DNA of 64,000 nt from Planctobacterium marinum. Lineage in GTDB: Bacteria > Pseudomonadota > Gammaproteobacteria > Enterobacterales > Alteromonadaceae. A model generated the notes under the pieces. That model saw nothing but the letters and a program-made list of their open reading frames with translations. It ran no database searches and was not told the DNA's origin. Each line of letters begins with the position of its first letter. The first letter of the stretch is position 1. The translations under genes were made by a program, and so were the position numbers. The stretch is taken from contig NZ_JAJEWQ010000003.1 of the NCBI RefSeq assembly GCF_020687805.1, positions 733,736-797,735 on the forward strand, in the 5' to 3' direction. Below are positions 1-7,693 of this stretch, piece after piece.

Positions 1-497
1 GCCTGACCTCGCACCTGCACTGACACTTCACCATCCTGAGAGATAGTTATTTGCTGCGCATCTTCCGGAATAGTAATGGCTGGTTGTAATTGGAAGCCGG
101 CACCAGGGGTCACAATCTGTCCGGTATCGTCCAGGGTAAACTGACCATTCCGGGTATAGGCAATCGAACCGTCCGGCTGCAAAATTTCAAAAAAACCTCT
201 GCCCTGAATCGACATATCCAGCGAGTTTTCAGTCGTCAGCATGTTGCCCTGGGTGTGTGCTTTTTGCGTCGCAACCACCTTACTGCCCGCTCCCACCATC
301 AAACCTGACGGCAATTCAGTATCCGCAGATGAGCGACCACCAGGTTGGTTAATGTTCTGGTACAGCAAATCTTCAAATATTGCCCGGTCCTTTTTGAAGC
401 CGACCGTACTGGCGTTGGCCAGGTTATTTGAAATGACAGACACGTCTGTTTGTGCCGCGTCTAATCCTGTTTTACTAATCCACAATGCCGGGTGCAT
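1..497 (-). CDS. flgG: Flagellar distal rod protein FlgG, 3' part missing at window edge
   Basis: FlgG polymerises as the distal rod of the flagellar basal body, linking the proximal rod to the hook in the periplasm. The first 165 codons are present and run off the left edge. The N-terminus [16 protein letters not shown], then [19 protein letters not shown], is the rod/hook signature shared by FlgB, FlgC, FlgE, FlgF and FlgG. The later segment with [10 protein letters not shown] and AYTRNGQF is typical of FlgG. The start at 497 is set by a near-perfect Shine-Dalgarno (GAGGAGGTGA, 501-510). It lies 80 bp downstream of flgF and is probably co-transcribed with it. Confidence 0.95.
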   Translation of the reverse strand, partial: MHPALWISKTGLDAAQTDVSVISNNLANASTVGFKKDRAIFEDLLYQNINQPGGRSSADTELPSGLMVGAGSKVVATQKAHTQGNMLTTENSLDMSIQGRGFFEILQPDGSIAYTRNGQFTLDDTGQIVTPGAGFQLQPAITIPEDAQQITISQDGEVSVQVRGQ

Positions 498-577
498 AAA
501 TCACCTCCTCATTTATTTCGAAAGCCTTATGCTTTCAGATATATTCAAAATCGTTGTTGCCTGATGCGGTTAAGCCA

Positions 578-1321
578 TTACATGATCATCATCAGTCGCG
601 TACCGCGCTCATCAATTTCTTCTGCCTGCTTCATAAACTTCACCTGCATTTCGTAATGACGTTGCGACTGGATAATGCCCATCATCTCTTCAATGGGATT
701 GACATTACTGGCCTCCAGGAAACCGGTTCTGATACCAACGGTTAAATCCTGGTCAGCCTGTTCGCCATCTGGCAGGCGAAACAAGCCATCCTGGCTGCGT
801 TCTAAATTATTCAGGTCGGGTTTAACTAATTTGATGCGACCTACCGGCTCCAGCACATTGGCAGGAGCGCCCTGAGGTCGAACAGAAATGGTACCGTCTT
901 GCGCAACATTCACGTTAGAAAGTGGTATAGGCAGGAAAATGGGTCCGGCTTCACCCACTATCTGATTGCCCCGGGTATCCAATAATTCTCCATTGGTCCC
1001 CATTTGCAGGCTACCATTTCGGGAATAGGCCTCACCGCCATTTTTATCCAGTACTGCAAACCAGCCGTTACCTTCAACGGCAATATCCAGATCGCGGTTA
1101 GTTTGAACCATGGCGCCCGGATCATAGCGATTGGCCGGACTTTCCGTCATGGCAAACACCCGCGTCGGCAAACCGTCGCCGAATGCCGGCATGGCACGGG
1201 CCTGTTCCATCATTGCTTTGAAACCGGTAGTTTGCGCATTGGCCAGGTTATTGGCCCGAACCGCGCTTGCCAGAAGGTCTTGCGAGGCACCCGAGGCGGC
1301 AATATAGAGCATTTTATCCAT
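578..1321 (-). CDS. flgF: Flagellar proximal rod protein FlgF
   Basis: FlgF is one of the four proximal rod proteins of the flagellar basal body. The 247-residue product starts MDKMLYIAASGASQDL, carries the rod signature RANNLANAQTTGFKAMMEQ, a central EGNGWFAVLD/AYSRNGSLQ block, and ends with the C-terminal coiled segment FMKQAEEIDERGTRLMMIM. Length is normal for the family. Unlike in many gammaproteobacteria, the gene is separated from flgE by a strong hairpin (1398-1421) and preceded by its own sigma-54-type promoter (1360-1375). The Shine-Dalgarno is weak, so a start at the fourth codon is possible. Confidence 0.96.
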   Translation of the reverse strand: MDKMLYIAASGASQDLLASAVRANNLANAQTTGFKAMMEQARAMPAFGDGLPTRVFAMTESPANRYDPGAMVQTNRDLDIAVEGNGWFAVLDKNGGEAYSRNGSLQMGTNGELLDTRGNQIVGEAGPIFLPIPLSNVNVAQDGTISVRPQGAPANVLEPVGRIKLVKPDLNNLERSQDGLFRLPDGEQADQDLTVGIRTGFLEASNVNPIEEMMGIIQSQRHYEMQVKFMKQAEEIDERGTRLMMIM

Positions 1322-1359
1322 GACAGTTATTTGACCTGTTATTAACTTAACAGGATAAA

Positions 1360-1375
1360 AGCATTAATCATGCCA
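1360..1375 (-). promoter_or_regulatory. Sigma-54 (-24/-12) promoter for flgFG
   Basis: Read on the minus strand the site is TGGCATGATTAATGCT. It has the obligatory GG-N10-GC spacing of RpoN promoters and differs from TGGCACG-N4-TTGCT at two positions. The start point would fall near 1349, about 28 nt before flgF. The same pattern (TGGCA-N7-TGCT) occurs before flgB and flgP in this window, which makes a chance match unlikely. Confidence 0.7.
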
Positions 1376-1397
1376 GGAAGATAAGAACGGATAAAAT

Positions 1398-1421
1398 AAA
1401 GGCCACAGAACAGTGGCCTTT
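1398..1421 (-). terminator. Hairpin terminator between flgE and flgF
   Basis: A perfect 9-bp stem (AAAGGCCAC / GTGGCCTTT) with a 6-nt loop lies 22 nt after the flgE stop, read leftward. It is followed by a T-rich run (TTTATTTTATC). It looks like a factor-independent terminator or an attenuator inside the rod-hook gene cluster. The flgF promoter lies immediately beyond it. Confidence 0.65.
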
Positions 1422-1442
1422 GATAACAGAACAAAGAATAGC

Positions 1443-2897
1443 TTATCGAATACCCAGAATAGTCTGATTCAGAGCATTGTTAATCTCCAGTGCTCGCGAG
1501 TTCGCCTGGAAGTTCCGTTGAGCAATGATCATGTCAATCAGCTCTGTGGTCAGGTTAACATTCGATTGTTCCAGTGCGGAGGAGTTGATATCGCCGAAAG
1601 TACCTGTGGTAGCCTCACCCGCCAGGGCTTCGCCAGACAAGATGCTTTCTTTCCAGGACGCATTACCATTTTGAGTCAGGCCCTGCTCGTTAGAAAAACG
1701 CGCCAATGCAATACGACTGATAGGCTCAGAGGTACCATTGGAGAAAGTTGCACGCACCAGACCGTCCGGACCGATATCAATGCCTGTTAAGCGCCCTACC
1801 GGCAAACCATCCTGCTCCAGTGAAGTCACTTCAAAAGAAGATGCAAACTGGGTGGGTTCGTTGTCGCCAATTCCGTTGGTGTCCAGATTGAAATTGATTG
1901 CCAGCGTCTGCGCTGTATCAGCACCTGACGTCAGCCCGGTCAGGGCAACCGTTGTTGGCAATAATATGTCACCGGCAGTCCCTGTTGGTAAAGAAGAGCC
2001 ATTAGCGGCTTGCACCTGAGTAAAATCACCACTGGAATCAAAGACTAAGCGGGTTGCCCAAACACCTGTAGTGCCGGTAGCTCCACCGGGTCCGGTTAAG
2101 GATTGTCCAAAGCCCACATAGTTTTGGTCTACACCGGCTACCGGACCATCATTTGGGATAGTTGGATCTGCAGGCACCGTACCGTCGGGGTTGGTATAGT
2201 CGTAAAACTCACCATCGACTGAGGTTACCACTAACCATTCATTGCTGGCGGCGTTTTCGTCTTTAATAAAATAAAAAGTTTGAATATGAGATTCGCCCAA
2301 TGAGTCATAGATAGTAATCGATGTAGACGCATTATAGGTAGTAGTGTCATTGGGGTTAAAATCATCGGGGTCCAGCGCCGGATCACCAGCCGGCAGATTC
2401 ATTCTTAAATCCACCTCTGTAGTCGCCGATGGATTACCCGATGAATCGGGGATCTGCACCGGCTCAGCAGTACTCAGCGCGATAGAAGAAGAAGTACCAT
2501 CACTGTTAACCGGGAAGCCCAACAAGTTGTCTCCCTGCGAGTTAACCACAAAGTTATCTTCATCCAGCTTGAACTGACCTGCCCGGGTATAGGTAAAGTC
2601 TTGTGACGATATATCCGGCACCGTCACGAAAAAGCCGTTTCCGGTAATGGCTAAATCTAGTGCGGTGTTAGTAAACTGCAAACTGCCCTGGCTGAATTGC
2701 TGGGCAACTTCCTGCGTGACTACACCATCGCCGACTTTAGTACGACCACCACCTAAAAGTGATGACGCAAAAACATCGCCAAACTCGGCACGTGATTCTT
2801 TGAATCCCACGGTGTTAACGTTGGCAATGTTGTTTGCCGTGGTATCCAGGTCTTTTTGAGCGGCAGCGACACCACTCAGGGCTATATTAAATGACAT
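1443..2897 (-). CDS. flgE: Flagellar hook protein FlgE
   Basis: FlgE assembles into the hook, the universal joint between rod and filament. The 484-residue protein starts MSFNIALSGVAAAQKDL and has the signature TANNIANVNTVGFKESRAEF. It has the central hook-protein region with DLAITGNGFFVTV and FTYTRAGQFKLDEDNF, and the conserved C-terminal SNVNLTTELIDMIIAQRNFQ segment. It is longer than the roughly 400-residue enterobacterial FlgE; the extra length is in the variable, Gly/Thr/Asp-rich surface domains. It sits 18 bp after flgD and is the last gene before the hairpin at 1398-1421. Confidence 0.97.
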   Translation of the reverse strand: MSFNIALSGVAAAQKDLDTTANNIANVNTVGFKESRAEFGDVFASSLLGGGRTKVGDGVVTQEVAQQFSQGSLQFTNTALDLAITGNGFFVTVPDISSQDFTYTRAGQFKLDEDNFVVNSQGDNLLGFPVNSDGTSSSIALSTAEPVQIPDSSGNPSATTEVDLRMNLPAGDPALDPDDFNPNDTTTYNASTSITIYDSLGESHIQTFYFIKDENAASNEWLVVTSVDGEFYDYTNPDGTVPADPTIPNDGPVAGVDQNYVGFGQSLTGPGGATGTTGVWATRLVFDSSGDFTQVQAANGSSLPTGTAGDILLPTTVALTGLTSGADTAQTLAINFNLDTNGIGDNEPTQFASSFEVTSLEQDGLPVGRLTGIDIGPDGLVRATFSNGTSEPISRIALARFSNEQGLTQNGNASWKESILSGEALAGEATTGTFGDINSSALEQSNVNLTTELIDMIIAQRNFQANSRALEINNALNQTILGIR

Positions 2898-2915
2898 TGC
2901 TCGTTCTCCTGTTAA

Positions 2916-3842
2916 TTAGCCGACATTTATAATATCTGATAGGCGGATACTCTCATCACCCGCCAGGTTGAGTACCACGCCTGAAGTACCGGCACCGGCC
3001 AGACTGACGCTTTCTACTCTGCGATTAATTCCGTATGGGATAGATTCGGTTTGACCGTTAACCTCACCCTCAATTTTGATTTTGTAGGAGCCGGGCGGCA
3101 AAATATTGCCAGCATCATCGGTTCCGTCCCAACCAAACTCAATATTACCAGCCTGCTGACTGCCCACATCAATGGTGCGCAATACCTGGCCAATACTGTC
3201 TTCGACGATGATTTTCATGTCTTTGACGTTTTCCGCGGCAACGGCTGTACCTGTCACCTGGGCGTTCATCTGAACATTCAGTTGGGTGTTTAAGCCATCT
3301 ACCGTACCAGTGGCTTCAACTTTGTATTTTCCACGCGGCATGTGGTTTCCATCTGCGTCAGTGCCATCCCAACCAAAGGAAATAGCTCCTGCATCATGAT
3401 TACCACCGTCAATCTCACGCACCACTTCGCCATATTCATTCAGGATTTGAATTTTCATGTCTTCCACAGGAGCATCGGCAATAATGGCTCCACTGACTGC
3501 ACCGTCCTGCCAGGTAGTACCCACACTGGACTCAGTTAACACTGTTTGTCCGATGAGACTGGTGGCCTGTAATGCCTGATTGGAATTCATTGATGCTGCA
3601 AACTCATCAAACTTATCGTTTAACTGCGATAAGCTGTCAGCCATAGTAAAGCTGGTCATCTGCGCCACCATCTGGTCGTTATCTACCGGCTTGGTGGGGT
3701 CCTGCATTGCGAGCTGTTCAGTCAGCAAAGAAAAGAAATCTTCCTGTGTTAACTGGGAATTGGCATTGGGATCAGCAACAGGTACCCCTTCGTCCTGCCA
3801 GTAAAGACCATCGTTTAATAATCTGTCTCGAATAGCGTCCAT
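2916..3842 (-). CDS. flgD: Hook-capping protein FlgD with duplicated Ig-like domain
   Basis: FlgD caps the growing hook and directs FlgE assembly; it is shed when the hook is complete. The N-terminal export and scaffold region (QEDFFSLLTEQLAMQDPTKP, about residues 33-52) is normal. The protein has 308 residues, against about 220-240 usually. The excess is an exact tandem copy, with an 80-residue period, of the FlgD Ig-like unit. Residues about 118-197 and 198-277 both contain DMKI, the segment leading to a GWDGTD motif (157 and 237), and G-K/S-YK. The closing tudor-like strand region follows. It lies 10 bp after flgC in the flgBCDE unit. Confidence 0.95.
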   Translation of the reverse strand: MDAIRDRLLNDGLYWQDEGVPVADPNANSQLTQEDFFSLLTEQLAMQDPTKPVDNDQMVAQMTSFTMADSLSQLNDKFDEFAASMNSNQALQATSLIGQTVLTESSVGTTWQDGAVSGAIIADAPVEDMKIQILNEYGEVVREIDGGNHDAGAISFGWDGTDADGNHMPRGKYKVEATGTVDGLNTQLNVQMNAQVTGTAVAAENVKDMKIIVEDSIGQVLRTIDVGSQQAGNIEFGWDGTDDAGNILPPGSYKIKIEGEVNGQTESIPYGINRRVESVSLAGAGTSGVVLNLAGDESIRLSDIINVG

Positions 3843-3851
3843 ATTCTTCTC

Positions 3852-4277
3852 CTATCGACCCTGACCAAGCATCATAACCCGACGGAAAATACGTTTAGTT
3901 GTATCCGCCACCTGCACATTTGCTTCATAAGCTTTAGATGCTGACAACATATCTGCCATAGACTCCACAACATTGACATTGGGCTTGAATATGTAACCGT
4001 CTTCATTGGCCATAGGGTGATTGGGTGAATATTCCATTTGCAATGGTTTTTGACTTTCCACCACACCAAGGACATTCACTTTGGTTCCCAATGGGGACTG
4101 TGCATCACTGGCATTTTTCATTTCGGCTGCGAAAACAGCATGCCGTGCTTTGTAGGTTTCGCCATAAGACGAGCTGACGCTGTTTGCGTTAGCAACGTTA
4201 CTGGCGGTCGTGTTTAATCGGATACCTTCTGCATGCATACCTGATGCAGCAATATCCATGACATTAAATAAACTCAT
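3852..4277 (-). CDS. flgC: Flagellar proximal rod protein FlgC
   Basis: FlgC forms part of the proximal rod. The 141-residue product begins MSLFNVMDIAASGMHAEGIRL, followed by TASNVANANSVSSS. It ends with the family C-terminus VVESMADMLSASKAYEANVQ, in which a C-terminal helix packs against the N-terminal one. Length is typical (about 135-140). The start codon overlaps the flgB stop by one base (TAATG), indicating translational coupling. Confidence 0.97.
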   Translation of the reverse strand: MSLFNVMDIAASGMHAEGIRLNTTASNVANANSVSSSYGETYKARHAVFAAEMKNASDAQSPLGTKVNVLGVVESQKPLQMEYSPNHPMANEDGYIFKPNVNVVESMADMLSASKAYEANVQVADTTKRIFRRVMMLGQGR

Positions 4278-4678
4278 TATTGCTGCCCTCCGGTCAGTGC
4301 TTTTTTCATGCCTTTAAACTTGCCGTCTAAAAACTGCAGGCTGGCCTGATAACGCAGGCCGTTGTCTAAAAAGTTATTCTTTTCAATTTGAGATTCGACT
4401 GTGTTGCCATCGCCAGTGTCAGGTTGTGTAGGTACCCGAAAAGTAATTAAGCGATCGCTTTGCATCTGGCCTTCAATGTGGCCAGTGGAAGTGCGGTTTA
4501 AGTGCATACGCTGTTCGTAGGATGCACTTTTCATCGCTTCCTGAAAATTAATATCACGCGCCTTGTACCCCGGAGTATTTTGGTTTGCCAAATTACCGGC
4601 GATCAGTTCCATTCGATCCTGTCGAACAGACACTGCGCGATGATGCAATGCGGTTAACTTATCTAAACTGATGGCCAT
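4277..4678 (-). CDS. flgB: Flagellar proximal rod protein FlgB
   Basis: FlgB is the first proximal rod subunit and is exported through the flagellar type III apparatus. The 133-residue protein starts MAISLDKLTALHHRAVSVR and contains ELIAGNLANQNTPGYKARDINF, the rod signature. An in-frame start further upstream at 4729 would place codons inside the -24/-12 promoter (4720-4735). The start at 4678 has a GGAGAG Shine-Dalgarno 8 nt upstream and is preferred. It is the first gene of the leftward flgBCDE unit. Confidence 0.97.
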   Translation of the reverse strand: MAISLDKLTALHHRAVSVRQDRMELIAGNLANQNTPGYKARDINFQEAMKSASYEQRMHLNRTSTGHIEGQMQSDRLITFRVPTQPDTGDGNTVESQIEKNNFLDNGLRYQASLQFLDGKFKGMKKALTGGQQ

Positions 4679-4719
4679 GATGACTCTCCACAGCGTCAAA
4701 AAACTTACAGTGGAGTGAA

Positions 4720-4735
4720 AGCAAAGCACATGCCA
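4720..4735 (-). promoter_or_regulatory. Sigma-54 (-24/-12) promoter for flgBCDE
   Basis: On the minus strand the site is TGGCATGTGCTTTGCT, with GG-N10-GC spacing. It is the best RpoN consensus match seen in the window. The predicted start point is near 4709, leaving a leader of about 30 nt before flgB. In Vibrio-type polar systems the flgB operon is transcribed by RpoN with the FlrC activator, which fits. The activator sites were not identified. Confidence 0.8.
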
Positions 4736-4777
4736 AAAATGAAACTCAACAGAGGAAAAGTGAAAATGAGCAACTCA

Positions 4778-4802
4778 GAGCCGGAGTTGAAACGCCCGGC
4801 TC
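4778..4802 (-). terminator. Possible terminator of cheV-cheR
   Basis: A 7-bp inverted repeat (GAGCCGG / CCGGCTC) with an 11-nt loop lies 22 nt beyond the cheR stop in the leftward direction. The downstream T-richness is poor and interrupted, so termination may be partial. It separates cheVR from the flgB promoter. Confidence 0.4.
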
Positions 4803-4824
4803 AGTGCCTTAAAGCCGTGACCGG

Positions 4825-5649
4825 TTACTTTCGGGTGTAGTAAAGGCCGGGGTTACAGCGGACCATATTAAAATCTGACGACAGGCCTGCCATAGATTCA
4901 GAAGCGCCCAGGAACAACACGCCATCTTTATTAAGCACTGTCGCTATTTTTTGTAAAATGGCACTTTTAACATCCGGAGCAAAGTAAATCAGTACATTGC
5001 GGCAAAACACCATGTCAAAGCGGCCAAGATTTGCATAGCTATCTAACAGGTTCAACTGGCGGAAATTCACCATGCGGGTAATTTCAGGTTTGATTCGCTT
5101 GTTGCCTTCGGGGGTATCTTCAAAAAATTGGCGCTTGCGTTCATCTGACAATCCCCGGGACAAAGACAGGTTATCATACGTCGCCTGCTTGCACTTTCTC
5201 AGCATTTCAGTAGACAAATCTGTACCGGTTATTTGTACCCCCGGAAAACGACTGTTTTGCTTTTGATATTCCGCCGCCGCCATCGCAATAGAATAAGGTT
5301 CCTGACCAGAGGATGCGGCAGCACACCATATCTTAACCGGCTGACGACTTTCAGAAAATCGGGCAAACAACTCCTTGTTCAACAATTCGAATGGATACCG
5401 ATCGCGAAACCACAGGGTTTCGTTGGTGGTCATCGCATCTATTGCGTCTTCACGCAGCCCGCGATTGCGGCCATTAATAATGTCGTTAACCACCTGGCTG
5501 AGTGATGGCTCTTCATATTTACGCATTAATGGCGCTAACCGGCTGCGCACTAAGTATTGTTTATTTGGACCTAAAACAATGCCACAACAACGCTCCAGAA
5601 ATTCGCTGAATAAGGTGTAGTCGTCTTCACTTAAGGTTTTATTCACCAC
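4825..5649 (-). CDS. cheR: Chemotaxis protein methyltransferase CheR
   Basis: CheR transfers methyl groups from S-adenosylmethionine to glutamates of chemoreceptors. The 274-residue protein has the N-terminal helical domain (about 1-75) and the SAM-binding domain. The latter contains WCAAASSGQEPYSIAMA (the CheR form of motif I), TGTDLSTEMLRKCKQATY and FDMVFCRNVLIYF. Length is standard. Translation probably begins at tandem GTG codons (5649/5646). The gene starts 6 bp after the cheV stop, so the two are one operon, in the order seen next to flgB in many Vibrio-like genomes. Confidence 0.97.
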   Translation of the reverse strand: MVNKTLSEDDYTLFSEFLERCCGIVLGPNKQYLVRSRLAPLMRKYEEPSLSQVVNDIINGRNRGLREDAIDAMTTNETLWFRDRYPFELLNKELFARFSESRQPVKIWCAAASSGQEPYSIAMAAAEYQKQNSRFPGVQITGTDLSTEMLRKCKQATYDNLSLSRGLSDERKRQFFEDTPEGNKRIKPEITRMVNFRQLNLLDSYANLGRFDMVFCRNVLIYFAPDVKSAILQKIATVLNKDGVLFLGASESMAGLSSDFNMVRCNPGLYYTRK

Positions 5650-5655
5650 GAACCA

Positions 5656-6594
5656 TTATTCCGTTGCAGATTTATCCAACCATTTTTTAACCGCGGTGGC
5701 TAATTCATCGGGATGAAATTTAGCGATAAAATCGTCAGCCCCCACCTTTTTCACCATCGCCTGATTAAATACACCACTTAAAGAAGTGTGTAATACCACG
5801 TGCAGCTTCGCCAGTTCTGGCGTGCTCTTAATTTCTGCAGTCAGGGTGTAACCATCCATTTCAGGCATTTCTATATCACTGACAATGACGCCTACTTTGT
5901 CGGTGACATCGCCGGTTTCAGCCGCAATTTCTTTTAGTCGCTCCAGTGCTTCCCGTCCATCTTTGGCCGCTTCGATTTCAAGTCCCAAAGAAGACAGCGC
6001 TTTTTTAACCTGACTGCGGGCAACTGAAGAATCGTCGGCAATGAATATGATCTTGTCATCCAGACTGGCATCGTGCCTGGCCAGCTCTTCTACCATGTCC
6101 TCTCTGACCACTTCTCTGGCAGGCGCAATTTCATTGAGGATCTTTTCAACATCCAGAATTTCGATCAGCTCGCCGTCTACTTCTGTTACTGCGGTTAAAT
6201 AGCTCGCTTTCCCGGCGCCCTCGGGTGGCGGTAAAATGGCTTCCCAGTTGATATTGATGATACGTTCCACCGAAGACACCAAAAAGCCCTGCACTGAGCG
6301 GTTGTATTCAGCGATGACGATGAAGCTGTTTTTAATGTCTTCAATTTTTCTACCGCCAGTGGCCATGCTCATATCAATAACCGAGATAGTTTGGCCTCGA
6401 ATATGCGCTACGCCACGTACCAGCGCATTGAGTTTTGGCATCGAGGTGAGAGGCGGGCATTGCAGCACTTCTCTGACTTTGAATACGTTAATCCCGTAGC
6501 GTTGGCGGTTATTCAACTTGAACAGTAGCAACTCAAGTCGATTTTGCCCCACCAGCTGAGTTCGTTGGTTTACAGAATCTAAAATTCCCGCCAT
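5656..6594 (-). CDS. cheV: Chemotaxis protein CheV (CheW-receiver fusion), copy 1
   Basis: CheV couples chemoreceptors to CheA and tunes the array by phosphorylation. The 312-residue protein has an N-terminal CheW domain (about 15-155, with RYGINVFKVREVLQCP and VRGVAHIRGQTISVIDM). Its C-terminal receiver domain (about 175-305) has IIFIADDSSVARSQ and VGVIVSDIEMPEMDGY, whose Asp is the phospho-acceptor. A weak sigma-28-like -10 (GCGGATAA on the minus strand, near 6637-6644) lies upstream, but its spacing is off. A paralogue lies at 62297-63247. Confidence 0.95.
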   Translation of the reverse strand: MAGILDSVNQRTQLVGQNRLELLLFKLNNRQRYGINVFKVREVLQCPPLTSMPKLNALVRGVAHIRGQTISVIDMSMATGGRKIEDIKNSFIVIAEYNRSVQGFLVSSVERIININWEAILPPPEGAGKASYLTAVTEVDGELIEILDVEKILNEIAPAREVVREDMVEELARHDASLDDKIIFIADDSSVARSQVKKALSSLGLEIEAAKDGREALERLKEIAAETGDVTDKVGVIVSDIEMPEMDGYTLTAEIKSTPELAKLHVVLHTSLSGVFNQAMVKKVGADDFIAKFHPDELATAVKKWLDKSATE

Positions 6595-6665
6595 ATAGCA
6601 CCTCTAATTTATCCAATCAGGCACGATATTTGATTATCTTGTTCACGTGATTGAAATTTATCCGC

Positions 6666-6689
6666 ACAGCGTTATTTTTTTGACGCTGT
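6666..6689. repeat. Inverted repeat in the cheV-flgA divergent intergenic region
   Basis: A 7-bp inverted repeat (ACAGCGT / ACGCTGT) separated by 10 nt of T-rich sequence lies between the divergently transcribed cheV and flgA. It does not follow a gene end, so an operator or an RNA leader structure is more likely than a terminator. No regulator can be assigned. Confidence 0.3.
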
Positions 6690-6742
6690 CTACTGTTTTT
6701 AGAAATTGTCTTTAAGCATAGCCAAATTGGAAGAAAGTGAAC

Positions 6743-7453
6743 ATGAAAAATTTCGCCAACATCAAGAAAACTCTAAAACTTTCCCTTTTGGGATGGTTTA
6801 TAACAACCAATATAGCGGCTGCGCAAGAAAAACATTTAATGCATGATTTAGTCAAAGAAACCGCTGAAATTTATGTTTATCAAAACGCTGACGTTGAAAA
6901 CATTAACGATGTCGAGATCACCATTAGGGATGTCGACGAGCGTGTGCACATCCCGGTCTGTCCGGTTGATCTGGTGGCCAGTAGTAGTACGCAATCGCTA
7001 CAACAATCCAATATTACGGTAAAAATCAGTTGTCCCAGCAACGGCTGGTTTTACTACATGAGTGCTCAGGTGACTGAGATGCAGGAAGTGGTCGTAGTGG
7101 CCGATACAATATCACCAGGCACCTTGTTAACAGAGAACAATCTCAGTATCGAAAAAATTGACAAACGGCGTTTACGCGGCGGCACCTTCAGTGACAAAGA
7201 CGAAGTCATTGGTGCCAGGCTAAAACGACGGACCCGCGATGGCAGCCCTGTCACTGCAAATATGTTGTGTTTTGTGTGTAAAGGTGATGCCATAGTGATT
7301 ACTGCAAAATTAAGCGGTCTGGAAATCAAAACCAGTGGTATTGCGCTCCAGGATGGCAACATAGGCGATACCATATCGGTTAAAAATCGCCGCTCTAAGA
7401 AACAGATTGAAGCTCAGGTGGCCAATGTCAACGAAGTTCAGGTGCATATCTGA
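6743..7453 (+). CDS. flgA: Flagellar P-ring assembly chaperone FlgA
   Basis: FlgA is a periplasmic chaperone needed for FlgI polymerisation into the P ring. The 236-residue protein has a Sec signal peptide (about 1-25, hydrophobic LSLLGWFITTNIAAA, cleavage after AAA). It has the family C-terminal SAF-like domain with VVVVADTISPGTLLTENNL, IGARLKRR, and a final GNIGDTISVKNRRSKKQIEAQV. The ATG at 6743 is preferred over the GTG two codons upstream because of the GGAAGAAAG ribosome-binding region. It is divergent from cheV and precedes flgMN. Confidence 0.94.
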   Translation: MKNFANIKKTLKLSLLGWFITTNIAAAQEKHLMHDLVKETAEIYVYQNADVENINDVEITIRDVDERVHIPVCPVDLVASSSTQSLQQSNITVKISCPSNGWFYYMSAQVTEMQEVVVVADTISPGTLLTENNLSIEKIDKRRLRGGTFSDKDEVIGARLKRRTRDGSPVTANMLCFVCKGDAIVITAKLSGLEIKTSGIALQDGNIGDTISVKNRRSKKQIEAQVANVNEVQVHI

Positions 7454-7573
7454 TCCGCCTCTTTTTTAAAGGGCTCAGCGTGCCGGTATGTTGCCTTTGG
7501 GCAGTTTAGTTTCAGCCACTTTGTATACATGAAGTTGTTGATTTTATAGAGACTTTTATGTGTGCTTAGATTA

Positions 7574-7597
7574 CACTGGATAAATCGAAATCCAGTG
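7574..7597 (+). repeat. Perfect 8-bp hairpin downstream of flgA
   Basis: CACTGGAT and ATCCAGTG are separated by an 8-nt loop, 120 nt after the flgA stop and immediately before the terminator-like hairpin. It may extend the transcript-end structure of flgA or belong to a small RNA. Nothing in the sequence decides between these. Confidence 0.4.
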
Positions 7598-7600
7598 CAT

Positions 7601-7628
7601 AAAAAAACGACAAAATTGTCGGTTTTTT
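7601..7628 (+). terminator. Terminator downstream of flgA
   Basis: An A-tract, the stem CGACA / TGTCG with a short AT loop, and a T-tract (GGTTTTTT) form a factor-independent terminator that could act in both directions. It ends just before the flgM promoter, insulating flgMN from flgA readthrough. Confidence 0.6.
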
Positions 7629-7630
7629 AT

Positions 7631-7657
7631 TAAAGTTAGTAATGTCGATGCCGATAC
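7631..7657 (+). promoter_or_regulatory. Sigma-28 (FliA) promoter for flgMN
   Basis: TAAAGTTA, exactly 11 nt, then GCCGATAC matches the flagellar sigma-28 consensus TAAAGTTT-N11-GCCGATAA at 14 of 16 positions. It lies 37 nt before flgM. Transcription of the anti-sigma-28 gene by sigma-28 itself is a well known late-flagellar feedback, so the context supports the call. Confidence 0.88.
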
Positions 7658-7693
7658 ACTAACTGAGGGTATCAAAAGTATTGGAAATTAATC

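Noticed and set aside
6620-6634. Possible sigma-54 promoter for flgA (GGCACG-N4-TTGAT)
   Set aside because: The -12 element lacks the GC dinucleotide (GG-N10-GA), which is the most conserved part of RpoN promoters.
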